A stretch of DNA of 64,000 nt, from NCBI RefSeq assembly GCF_001640805.2, contig NC_066850.1, positions 12,587,329-12,651,328 of the forward strand, given 5' to 3'. The translations under genes were made by a program, and so were the position numbers. Numbering within the stretch: position 1 is the first letter of the stretch; every line of letters starts with the position of its first letter. Below are positions 51,406-62,536 of this stretch, piece by piece. The notes under the pieces were generated by a model that saw nothing but the letters and a program-made list of their open reading frames with translations, was not told the DNA's origin and ran no database searches. The stretch comes from Lates calcarifer. Taxonomy: Eukaryota > Chordata > Actinopteri > Centropomidae.

Positions 51406-52860
51406 CCTGAGCATTTTGGGGCCTTAAGGGTCCTTTACTACCTTTAACTTTAGTAGTACCATTGGAACCATAGACACAGGTCTGAACCAATTCTGTGTCA
51501 GCAGCTACAGTGATATGTGGATCCTAAAATGCTTTGCACAGACCAAAGCAGGACACTTGGAGCTTTCCAACAATGTATAATTTGTCTAAGTTGTGTGAAG
51601 ACTGAGTCCAGTACAGACCAAAACACATATAGAGAAGTGTCCCGTGTTATGAAAAATAATGTAGGACTATGCACAATGTGAGCACAATATAAACCTGAAG
51701 TAATGAATGTAGCAAAACTAGATTTTGACACATGGCCCCACTAAAAGATGATTTAAGAGAAACAATGGTAAAGCAGAATGTCAGTCATCCTCGGACACTC
51801 CCACAGATGCCCCAGATGCCCTCACACACTAAAAACCTCATTCACTCTCAGTTGTCAAGCAGCACTCTGCAGTGAAGAAACCCTCTGTGTTGAAGTCTTA
51901 CATAACAGTCTACAGTCCGGACAGTTTGCTTCTGTGTTGCTGCTGTTCAACACACAAGTGATCCAATGTGAAATACGGTGAAGGTCAAGAAAAACAAAAC
52001 TTCCTAAAACCTTGTTATGATACAAGCTAGAGTTGAGACCTGTTGGGTTTAATGGGGTGAGGGTTAGGGATCTGCATTTAGAACTTTATCTGATGCTTAT
52101 GTGAGTTTCCAGCAGCCTCAGTTAAACAAATCAAGAGGAAATATTCCATAGTTAGTATAAAATTTCCTCTTTGTTTTTCAGCCCCAGTAAAACAACACAC
52201 CAGTACTTAGCTTTAGCTTTATCCTCCTGTTTCCTATGTTAATGCTAATGCTAAGCTAAGCTGATGAATGACTAAGGTACCAGCTTAGAGAAATCATATA
52301 ATGAGGACAAGAAGATGCTTAGACAGCAATCTTAAATCAATTTCAGATTTATTCTTGTTTGTTTGCAGGCATGATAAATACCAACAAAAAAATTAACAAA
52401 AAGTTGTTAACATGGGGATCCGGGGTCCCAGGGATCTGCTCTTAACTTACTTATCAGACCAGTGCAACTGCAGTTAGTTTGAGTAGAAGTTTAAGTGAGG
52501 GATTTTAACTTTTATCTTTGACTTAGGTGAGGTTTCTCAGTTGCAGAGAACATGGTAAAACTGGAGCTTGTTCATTTGTGTAATATTTGGGCATGTGTAC
52601 ATCTACGTTTCTTCTGTTTCACACAGGACCTGTAAAGATGGCTGAAGGTCTAAAGACCAAACATGGCAGTGATAGCAGCAGTGATAAATACAGGTCCAGT
52701 TTTGTTTTCCTACAGCTAACCAGTGGACTGCCCCTTTAAGTTAGTCAACCTCACCACATTTAAACGTCCACTCAGGTGAAATATTCTCCAGTTGTGATCA
52801 ATCATTGAACAGCTTCTGTTCATTCTTTACGTTCCAGAGTTAATTAAAGAAAAACAGTTG

Positions 52861-55200
52861 GATAAAAGTTTTACTATTCTGTTTAATGATTGGCAAAAAT
52901 TCAACATTAGATACATTAAGCTTTGGGTATATACAATATATAATGTGGACATTTCAGAAAGTCAGAAAGTAGACCAGGCTGTTGTACCATAGCAGCAATT
53001 TCCACATAGACACTGATCTTCCCATTCCCCACACATGGATGCACTTTTTATCCATGTTCTGTGCAGAGCTGTAAAAGTTTCCTTTTTAAGTAAATGTAGT
53101 TATATTCTGTATGTATGCACCATTAGATACTTCAAAAATGACTGTAGCTGGACTACAGAGAACCGGAGTCTGTAAACAAAATTCACAAAAAACATATTCA
53201 CACAGGAGTACAGTACCTCTGTGTGAAACAAAATATTCTTCAATAGTTACTGTAGGTGAACTACAGAGGAGGCCGGAGTCTTAAACACAGAAAACATACA
53301 TGCACAGACACACACACACACACACACATGTGCACACATTCATGCTTATGCTGCTACAACAGTTAAATAACTTACAACACTTGCAAACGTCAGAAACAGA
53401 AAAGTTATTGACAACAGCTCGACTGGAATAAAAACACATCAATAACCCAGGATGTATTTCTAGACTGTGGTTTTAGTGCTTGTGTTTTTGTACAATGCCA
53501 TGTGCTCGCCCATCCCTAAAGAGCAGTTTTAAAAGTACTCCCTCTGCATAGTCAAAAAGTAAAAGTCCTGGCCACAAACCCATTCCACAGTCTGTGGTTT
53601 GGTGTGGGAGGTTTGGTCCACGGAGTAAAAATATCCTCCAGCTCAGCTCAGCTCAGCTTTACATCTTCCACGAAAACCCTGCTCCTTTCTCGCTTTGACT
53701 TTTGCACCATCATAAGTCCAGGACATCAACACACTTCTCTTTATAACCTTTACAATATAGTTTGGGTCATTCAGAAGTAATACAATTGCTCTTGAGAAAA
53801 GTGCTTTCAATTTTGTTCTTGCCCCAAAGCCTTGACAGAAAAAAAACACACATGCACACACACACTGCTGACTAAAATGCTTAAAGTCAGAAAACCAGTG
53901 AAAACACAAAAGGTTCCAATGTAACAGGGGTGATAAAGACTTCACAGCCTGTGTATTTGCTGACACCATAAAACAAATAATATAACTTAAAGTGGATATA
54001 GGAACAAAAGTCAGGAGGAATTTTCTGAGTATGTGGTGAGGGTTTGTTGTTTCTAAAATGTTTTTTAAAGTCTTAAAATACAATTTTCAGCCATACTATG
54101 TAATTTAACCCAAATCACTCTGTGCAGAATTAGCCGCTCATTTGCATTTTGTCTATGCTATGTTTGCACTATAGCAAATGGATATAATTTCTATATATTT
54201 TCACCAGGGCCAAATTAATCTGTTAGGGAGGCCCTGGGGCAAAATTTAGCTATGGGCCCCCAATTTTCCTGTGTGTTCCTTGGCCACACATATGCCATAT
54301 AGTTCCTAGAGCCCCAGAAATGATCCTGTTCTGCTACAAATATGCCCAAAGTTTGTCAGAACTAATTTATTTAAAAACACAATTACCAATGCTATCAAAT
54401 TAGATTTTGACACAGGGCCCCACCACACAAGAATGCCTCAATTTAAAGAGTCAATTTAAAGCCTTTTTCATGTCAGTTTATGTTGTTCTTTAGCATATAA
54501 CTAAACAAATGCCTGCTTTGCCCAGCTGAGGATCCAGCCTTTCGACATAGAAATAAAATATAAAATCCCAGTAAAATCAGTTTAACCTTAAATCTGGGTG
54601 CCCTTTCCAAAAAGCATCTTAAGGCAAAAATGTTCTTAGTCCGATTATACTTGACTTAGACTCAATCCTGCTGTTGAAAACATTTGACAGAGTATCAAGT
54701 TTGTATTAGAAACAGTTGCTCCTTTTACAGGATTTGTTCACAATAATTTTTTAAAAGATGTTTTTAGGAAATGGGGCCCAGCTTAAAAAATCTGTCTATT
54801 TACAATCAGCCTTGTTTGTGGCAAACAAAAGTGAGAATGAGAAAACACATTATTTGATGCTTCTCCTTACAGCATCAGTTTGTCCCACAATAACTTGTGC
54901 AGAGGTATATGAGGTCTTGGATCAGAGGAAAAATTAAGCAATTTGCTTAGTTATCTGTTTTGTCTGGAAACAGTGTTGAGTGTGTAGTAGCTGCACAGTG
55001 CCACACTTGTCAGTTTTTTTTTATGGCTAGGAATTGAGAACTGGCTGTGCAGGTCTATCACAGGATCTGGCTCCATTCCTCTGTAAGAATATGCCTCTCT
55101 CCAACCACACCTCACACTCCTCTAGCATACCATCCCCAGCAGCAGGTACACGCTAGAGATTCAGGCACGACAAGTGGAAGTTGAAGAATTTCCAGAGTTA
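52861..55200 (-). other. Probable 3' UTR of the proser2-like gene
   Basis: No supported coding sequence. Just beyond the gene's stop codon there is no early strong poly(A) signal, and a minus-strand ATTAAA lies at about 52881-52886. The minus-strand open frame at about 53643-54083 is a Cys/Phe-rich translation of repeat-like DNA without known similarity. A (CA)n tract lies at about 53310-53328. A TTTTGACACAGGGCCCCAC repeat near 54410 recurs near 51725 in diverged form. Confidence 0.4.
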
Positions 55201-58200
55201 TCAAGAGTCTTTCAAAAGTCCTAGTTTCTTCAGCGCCTCCCTGCGAGATTCGTCTGTCGCCCCCCGTCCAGAAAACTGCACGGTGATTCCCTGGGGACGA
55301 AACATGGAGCCAGTTTTCCGCTTGTGATCAGGGGACAAGGCTCGTTGTGCTGCTTTACTGGGAGCACCAAAGCCATGGTAGGAGTGCCGAGGAGGTTTCG
55401 GGGCCGGAGCCGGGGCTGGAGCTTTGAAACTCCTTGCTGGGCTTTCTGAAGTGCGGTTCAACCCGGAGGAAGGGTTGATGGTTCTGCTCTTTCCTCCATA
55501 ATTGTTAAGCCCGGTGGGTTGTGGCTCTGATTTAGCAGGCAACCTTTGACTCTTGTCGATATGGGAGCTGAGGATGTCGGGAAGGTCATTCCTGGTCATG
55601 GCTACAGGTGCTGGGGTCATGATTTTGGACTTTCCTCCATAGCTGTTGAACTCGCTGGGGTTAGCCAGTGCAGGTGGGAGGAATTTTGGGTTCATGGCTA
55701 GTTGGAGAGGTTGCAGGTTCGTTCCTGGAGGAAACAGAAGGGTTGACCATGATGGATTTCCCTCCGTAGTTGTTAAATTCCAGTGAGGTGACCTCAAGCG
55801 GAGGGGGCAGGGACGCCTTGTTTTCCAGAGGAGGTGGAGAGTAACTCCTTTGCACGACTGCTGGAGGCGAGGGACTTGGTTGGGGGTTTCTTGCTTCCTG
55901 GCTCCTGAGGGAATTGGTCTGCAGAATCTCAGTTTTTCTGTCAATATGAATCTGGCTCGCAGGTGGTGTTGTAACGTGGGCTTCTGGCAATTTGGTGCTG
56001 GTTTCTATTGTTGGGAGAACACTGGCCTCCAAAGGCTTGGCACTGGTTTCTGCACCTGTGAGAGAATCCAGTGGGGTGTTGTTAGGAAGGAGCGACGTAC
56101 CCCCAGACATGGCTCGGCTCCTGTTTAGGCCCAGCTTAGACAGGGCCTCCATCCTGGATTTGTCTGGTGTGGGGTCCCTGAAGGAAATGCTGCGAGTGGG
56201 AATATTTCGAGTCTTCTGCTCCTGCTCAGGATCCTCCGGCAGCAGAGGGTGCAATGTTCCTGTGAGGTTTGCCAGCATTTGTGCCCGTCTCTCCTGAATG
56301 TTCACATTAGCCAGAGACTGGTTCTGGTGCTCCTTGCTGCCAAGGATCACACTAATGTTAGCAGGGAAGCGGGTGGGCTTAGCAGAGGTAGGAGGACCCT
56401 GTTTCACAGGAAGATCTGCACTGTGGCTTGGTGAGTTTTCAGACTCAAAGCTGCGACGGCGGAGTAAGGAGGGAAGAAGGTTGGAGGTTCCACCTGCCTG
56501 GTTCTCTGCTATCTTCTGGGCAATCAGGACCGGTGTGGGTATACAGCCTGGAGGGTGGTAGGAGGAGTGGCTGTCTGTTGGCCCATAGCTGCCGCTTGGT
56601 AGGGGAGGGTTGTACTCTGAAGGCAAGTTGTCCATTGATTCACGTCTTGGCTTTATCTCGAAGTGGCTTTCAGGGGTTGGCATCATAGTCTGAAAATCTG
56701 GGAAGAACAGATTTCAAAATGAAAATCTGATAATTTAACTTTGATTAATAAATCTACACATTTCTAGAATCCTAGTTATGACCTGGCATACAAGGACCAA
56801 CTGTACGCTACCTGGACTATTGGGAGAGAAGATTGGCTCTTTGGTCTGCACCAAATCTGGTTCTGGGCGGACCAGGTCTATAATATCCTGGTCTTTGGGA
56901 CTCAGGGGTCTTGCCAGGATGGAGGACACAGTGACCCCAGGATTAGGACTCGAGGTTGGGGGTCCACTGACCCCCTCGACAGAACCTTGGCTGCTTGCAG
57001 CAGGCTTCACCTGGCTGGCCCTCCGATCGTCCTCGTTTAGACTCTCCTCCAATGAGACAATTGTGTCCTCGAAGAACTGGATGCACTCCTGCTCCTCCTG
57101 GCTCAGAAACCGCAGAGCATCATCTTCCTGTCAAGGCCAGAGGACAAAGGGAAACTAGTTTACAAGGTGTTCAAAGGGAAGGAGAGCTTTTAGGTACTTT
57201 TTACTCCATTACATTTATCTTATAGCTATAGTTACTGATTACTTTCCAGACTCAGATTTTACATAAAAACCTATATTAAGCTTATAAAATACAGCACATT
57301 GTTAAAGATTAACCCAGTGATTTCTAACATGTTTGGCTTGTGTTTCTCTTTGGGGTGAAAATCCTCAAAACCTGGTGGTTTTCCCCCACTTGCAAAATAC
57401 AGAAATTAATACTTAATAACTCTCAAACAGTCAGTATTTGAGCAGACACACATTACTGTGCATACTTGACTCATAATGTTGAAGGCTTTAATTCTAATTA
57501 TACTGCTGCTTATTTTTAGGTCCATTACACATAGTCACAGGGGATTACCTTTGCCCTACAGCCTTGTGGTTTGGTTTAAATAGATGGACTCGATCGCTAT
57601 CAGGACTGAAAAAAGACCTAAAAGTGAAGCAGCAAAATCAGGTGTTATTGGATATAGCCCATTGTGTCATTACTCAGTGGCAGCACTGTGCGAAGCAGGA
57701 CAGGTAGCTGTGGAGGTGAAGCACAGATGGGGAGAGGCAAGGAGGGAGGGGCAACAAGAAGAGAGGGGCATTTGAGCTAAATATAGGGTGGGAAAGAAAT
57801 TTTGGAGGGTTGGGATGCAGGAACAAACAGGCCTGTGTTCACTCTATACACATGACTACTGTATGAGACAGTCGTACTGGATGGTTTGGAGCATGATGAA
57901 GAGAGAGATTTTTTTTTTGTTAAAAATAAAATCAGTCATCAGAAAAAGCAGCCTGGAATAATGATATTAGAGAAGAAATAATAAAGGTGAAGTGGAAGCA
58001 ACTAGTTTTTCTTTATAGCGTATGTGTAACAACTGTGTTTAATGATGCAGTGTTTTGATCAGAGGCCATGTTTCACTACAATTACACACCACCAGCCTGA
58101 AGGAAGCTGCTTATTCACGCCATTTCAAGGTGGTGACCTTCAGCTTGCGGTTGACATGGCAGTGTTTGTTGCTCATATCGGTCTTATGAAAAACTGCCAC

Positions 58201-59427
58201 AACAAGGTTACCGAGAGCCTTGTTTTTCTTTTCACATACAGACACACAAAGACACCTGCAGCAACACCCAACTGAAACCAACAAGAGATAAACACCAATG
58301 TGCTGGTTTCAGCATCAATGGCCCATATTGTCACGAAGCAGCTCAGGACCTAGAAAACTGCAGCTCAACCGGTTTGGCTGTGTTGTGTGTTGATAATGAA
58401 TGTCATCCCTAAGGCATGTGAAGGGATTAAGTTGTTAGGCAGGTGTAATTTCTCAGCATCTGTGGTGACTGGGTGCATTGTGTAAACACAGCACAGAGCC
58501 TCAGTCAGGTTGAAGTACAGTTTGAATTATCAGCTGTTCATCTGATACGCTGTGTTTATCTGTGTTTAAGAAGACAATAGAGCAAGACTACTCTTATCTT
58601 CAACCTATGATGGTGCAATTATACAAACCTGTGTCTCCTGGGTGGCAGCAATGTTACCGGCAATGTCCACTAGTTGATAATTATGTAAAAGAGGCTTAAA
58701 GAAATAGTTTGACATTTTGGGAAATATGGTAGATGGAGAGACTGATATCTCACTCTTGCAAAAATGTATTTGCAAAATTTGACCTCTCTCACTCAAATCT
58801 ATTTTTAGTTGCAGAAGTTACAGAATCAAAAATGTTCACAATACAGCTCCAAAGTCAGGGCTTACATCTACTTTAGACACCTCCTTCCCCTTCAAGGGTC
58901 TCATTACATCTCCCATTTTTGACACTATTGTGTCTGTTAAGGATTCAATAGGCCTTTAAAAGGAGAGGAGGTGGGATAGAGAGGCCTCTTTGTTAAACCA
59001 AATGTTAATTTTTCTCACTGTGCTCAATTCAACTTTAAACAAAAATATTTTCTGGTTTAAATCTTAAAAAATTAGCATTATTATAAGTTGTTGTCTTTAT
59101 ATCTACATGTACTTTTTAAAAAAAACAACAACATTTTTTTAAAGCATGTTACAGCTGGGCTGTCAATTTTTGGTACTCCAGGTGACACATTTATGTTCGA
59201 ATTAGGCTGTTAGAGAGGTCAATGGATGTAAATTGCAATGATCTACATATAGAGAGGATGTTTTACCCTGTGAAATGATATGAACATATAAGAATATTTC
59301 ATGTCTGTTGATTGATGTATTGTTAAACTTAAAATTTTCAGGTACTTACGCCGGCTCTGGAGTTTCGTCCAGCTCCCCCGTTGACTGCATAGTGAAGCTG
59401 AGGGTTGGCCTGCAGATGGGCGTCCAT
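55201..59427 (-). CDS. proser2: Proline and serine-rich protein 2-like (SARG/PROSER2 family)
   Basis: Function unknown in the family. Three coding exons: 59427-59350 (MDAHLQANPQLHYAVNG), 57127-56812, and 56697-55201; about 629 residues if one surplus base is ignored. Exon 2 encodes LRFLSQEEQECIQFFEDTI, like the LSTEEKECLLFLEETIGSLD signature of human SARG (C1orf116). The C-terminus ends SRREALKKLGLLKDS, almost identical to the end of SARG, and PEDPEQEQ- and MEALSKLGL-type motifs lie mid-protein. The middle is Pro/Ser-rich with three N-(N/S)-YGGKS motifs. Adjacency to upf2 matches PROSER2 beside UPF2 on human 10p, hence the symbol; SARG itself is the alternative. The frame breaks in the AAAA run at 55687-55684. 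Confidence 0.78.
55661..55690 (-). other. proser2: Frame disruption in the proser2-like last exon
   Basis: Upstream frame ...SHEPKIPPTCTG then TAA (55663-55661); downstream frame ...FLPPALANPSEFNSYGGKS to the normal C-terminus. Removing one base from the AAAA run (plus-strand TTTT, 55684-55687) joins them as EPK-FLPPALANP. The exon length is one more than phase allows. Confidence 0.8.
57128..59349 (-). other. Intron 1 of the proser2-like coding region
   Basis: No coding sequence supported. A teleost interspersed repeat arm is recognisable at about 58694-58760 (AAAGAAATAGTTTGACATTT then TGGGAAATATGG). Open frames are short and dissimilar to known proteins. Confidence 0.55.
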
Positions 59428-59511
59428 GGTGCAAAGGTCAGAGGTCAGCTAGCATTTGGACATCTCATGGAGGGTTCTCCCTCCGAAGAATCATCTGATC
59501 TATTATAGAGT
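59350..59511 (-). other. proser2: First coding exon of the proser2-like gene with leader
   Basis: The acceptor CTCTGTGTCTTCAG precedes the exon starting at 59511; 84 untranslated bases lead to the ATG at 59427-59425 (context CGTCCATGG on the plus strand); the donor is GCCGGC|GTAAGT. At least one further leader exon must lie upstream. Confidence 0.6.
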
Positions 59512-60747
59512 CTGAAGACACAGAGAGGAGGGACGAGATGTCAGAGAGCTGACATTCAACTGACCTCAGGAAGAGGTTAATTAAGGTCAAACAATCAGAG
59601 AGAGAAAATACACTCAGTTACTTTCTATCACTTCTCTAAAGCTTACAACTCAGCATCACAGCAGAGAGACACACCTGATGGACCAGTTAACCTGGAACAG
59701 GTAGAGCTGCAGAACAGGCTCCTGTAGCCGAAACCACTGTGAGCTTTTTATCTAACACATTCCTCTCTAATGCTGCTCTGATAAAGACTTCAGAAAAAGA
59801 GTATTTCCTTGTTGAGGTTTGAAACCAAAAGAAAGCAAACACTGACATGACAGGAAAAATATCTGAATGGTAAAACCATTACTTCTGCTTATGATAAGAT
59901 AAGGTTTGTGAAAATGTAAGAACCAGTTTGCAGCCAGAACAACCAAAGTTTTACCTCCTCTGGCCTCTAAAAATATTCAAATTAAGCAATGTGAGAAGGA
60001 AATCTGATGACTTTGGGTCACAAACCACAAGAAACTCACTGCTGTTACAAGGCTGTAAAAACTGTTCTTCTACAGGGGAAATTCAGAAGTACACACTCAA
60101 AGAAAACCATGAACTGCTGCATCATTTGTGCTGCAGAAACACTATAGATTGTGTTTATAATGATGACAACTCTTTTCCATAGCACTAAAATATGGACACA
60201 CACTTTAATACTGAATATTTGCAGTGTATCAAAGAATACACCAAATAGTTCTACGTTTTATATAATACAAATAATAAATAAAAATAATTAATATTTTCTG
60301 TATATTTACCATGTAAAGAAAAAACATTTTACAGTATTTTCACTGATATTTTTCAATATAAGTATATTTTTGCCCTATGACATAAATACTATATGCAGGG
60401 CTGTCACAGAAATAATATATTGGCTTTCCATAACTTAAAGGAAATAAAGGCCTCCACCTGATTAAAAAGCATGTGAGTAAAATGTAATTATTTTTATGCA
60501 GGACTCACCCAGCAACTCCTCATCCTCATCCTAATAAGAACCACAGGCTAGTCACATTTCCTTCAGAGAGAAAGCATCAATATTAATCTGTGACTTGGTT
60601 GTAAAATAATTTTTCTTTAAAAAATGGTCCAGTGGTTTCGCGCTCCTCCCGTGCGCTCCTGGTGAGCTCCTTATGCGTAATGATACCACCGCGGCACATC
60701 ACGCACCGCTCTTAAGCCACGAAGAAGCTCCACCCACAGCCGTCACG

Positions 60748-60782
<35 letters not shown>

Positions 60783-62400
60783 TTTCATTCAGGTGTATGA
60801 ATACGTTGGGAGGTGACTTCAGTGACACAGTGGAAAGTTATCTCATGCACTCACACACACCTACCTCAGAGTTTCACTAGGATAGATTCAGGAACAGTGG
60901 GACATTTAAACTTTAACCTGTTCTGCTATTTGCCACAGATCTTTTTAAAATCCTGAAATCAACGCTCTTTGTCACTGAGTAATCAGATCTGTTTGTGGCT
61001 AAACAGAGGAAGAAAACAGGTCTGTGGGGAATGATTTTGGTATTTTAGGGGAAAGGAAAAAAAATAAAAATTAAACCATAAGTATAATATTATAAGTCTT
61101 ATTATAAGTAATAGGTACCTACAGTACTGGAAAACAACACTGGAGTTAGATGAAAATGGTGTTAACAACCTTTTTTGGATTTACAGGTTCATTATTTTTT
61201 AATCAGTTCCTGGAAAGTTTCCTGGAAAGAATCATGTTAGTCTGGGGCTAATTAGTTGAATTTGTTTTATTATTAACTTCTGGGTGCTGCTCCATTTCAG
61301 CCCCAGAGAATATTTATTTCTCAACCATGCATCACTGGAAATTTTATCCTTCATTTAATCTGAACTGCTTGTTGATTAGATGATTTTCACATTTTTCTGT
61401 CCTTTGAATTAAAGTCTCAAGGTTGTGCTTGCTTAGCACTTAGAAATAACTGGAGGTGTACCAATGGATCATTTTTACCTGTTAGTACCAAATTATGTGG
61501 TTCTTTACATGAAATTTAGGAGATTATCTGACAATTTTAAAAAAGTGTTACCTGTTTTTCCTATTGTGTAATTTAAGAGGAAAATGGGGAGTGCAGCCCA
61601 CCCACCTAATTCTTACTGTGTAACACAAAATAATCTTTGTAGTTTCACTCATCTACTGTATAAAAGAGGGGAGCTCAACTACACCAACACTACAGGAGTT
61701 TATTATTGTCTTCTGACTTATATTCTCTTTTTCAAACTTGACTCTTTGCAGTCATGTTTGAAAAGTGGATCCTGAGATACAAGTGAAAATAATCAGTTTC
61801 CAGTAAATCAAAAGAAATGAAGTGAAATTAAAAATTAAAAATTTTACTGCAAAATGCAACTAAGAGAGATCAGAGAATGAACTTAAATACATGTCAGTGA
61901 GTTTTGAAAAAATGAATCGAGGACACTCCCTGCTGGCTGAAGCCTGGAAGCTTATTCCTTCTGTCTCGGGTGAAAACTGTGGATAATGTGTGAGATAAAT
62001 CAGAGTCAAAAACCACATTCCTCCTCTGTCAGTTCTGAACAAACCCAACAGTAAAACTAATAAAACGAGGTGATTACGTCTCAAAAGTTATTACTTGAAA
62101 CATTGTACATTACCAGCTTCTTAAAATTGAATAATTTTGTGTAACCATACTGCAGGAGTGGACTAAACCAGAGTGGTTTGCTCTTAATTTTTTTAAAGCT
62201 GTCATGCTGAGGGGCTACAACGTCCCTGATGAGTTAAGTTGGGTAATTCTAAAATGAGTATTATTTTCAAATTATATAGAAAAATGCACAGTAATGGTTT
62301 TTGCATTCTGCACTTGATCATTTTTGACACTAGGGTGCAGTGTTATACATACAATCGTCTCTGCCTGTAAGATTGTTGGTATAAAAACAGGAGGTAGTTT
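59512..62400. other. Upstream region of the proser2-like gene; candidate promoter near 60.63-60.73 kb
   Basis: No coding sequence supported. CpG-bearing DNA at about 60630-60730 (CGCGCTCCTCCCGTGCGCTC and CCGCGGCACATCACGC) next to a (GT)n tract is the likeliest promoter or leader exon. The rest is AT-rich. Confidence 0.4.
60751..60781. repeat. (GT)n microsatellite
   Basis: A (GT)n tract of about 30 bases beside the candidate proser2 promoter. Confidence 0.9.
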
Positions 62401-62536
62401 CCTACTGGCCCGTAAACGCACCACCCGTCAGTTGGAGTATCCTGCTCCGGTCTGCGTCAACAGCAGCTTCGGTGTCCGTTTGTTTGTTTGTTTGGTTCGG
62501 CTGCCGGTTCAGCTGCTGTCCCCACACACGGGCCTG
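62400..62536 (+). promoter_or_regulatory. Promoter and non-coding first exon of an unidentified plus-strand gene
   Basis: A GC-richer, CpG-bearing stretch ends in a consensus donor, GGGCCTG|GTGAGT, at 62536/62537. It is followed by about 1.4 kb with further CpGs, thinning into repeats. This looks like the 5' end of a divergent neighbour of the proser2-like gene; no coding exon falls inside the window, so it cannot be named. Confidence 0.45.

Larger units (their letters stand above)
47722..52860. other. Intergenic repeat field between upf2 and the proser2-like gene
   Basis: No gene supported. It holds a GA-rich low-complexity stretch (about 48395-48470), MITE copies at about 49128-49418, 49595-49780 and 51150-51405, another teleost repeat arm at about 49800-49905 (CTAAGCTAAGCTAA ... 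GTAGATTCATATTTG), and a T-run at about 50238-50259. Open frames are short and dissimilar to known proteins. Confidence 0.6.

Noticed and set aside
53643..54083. 146-residue minus-strand frame
   Set aside because: Low-complexity composition with a CACA-derived CVCACV stretch, inside the presumed 3' UTR; no recognisable domain.
55661..55790. An intron bridging the two proser2-like frames
   Set aside because: The only donor/acceptor pair (GAG|GTCACC to TTTCCTCCAG) is under 80 bases, would delete a conserved NYGGKS copy and still runs into a stop; a one-base indel fits better.
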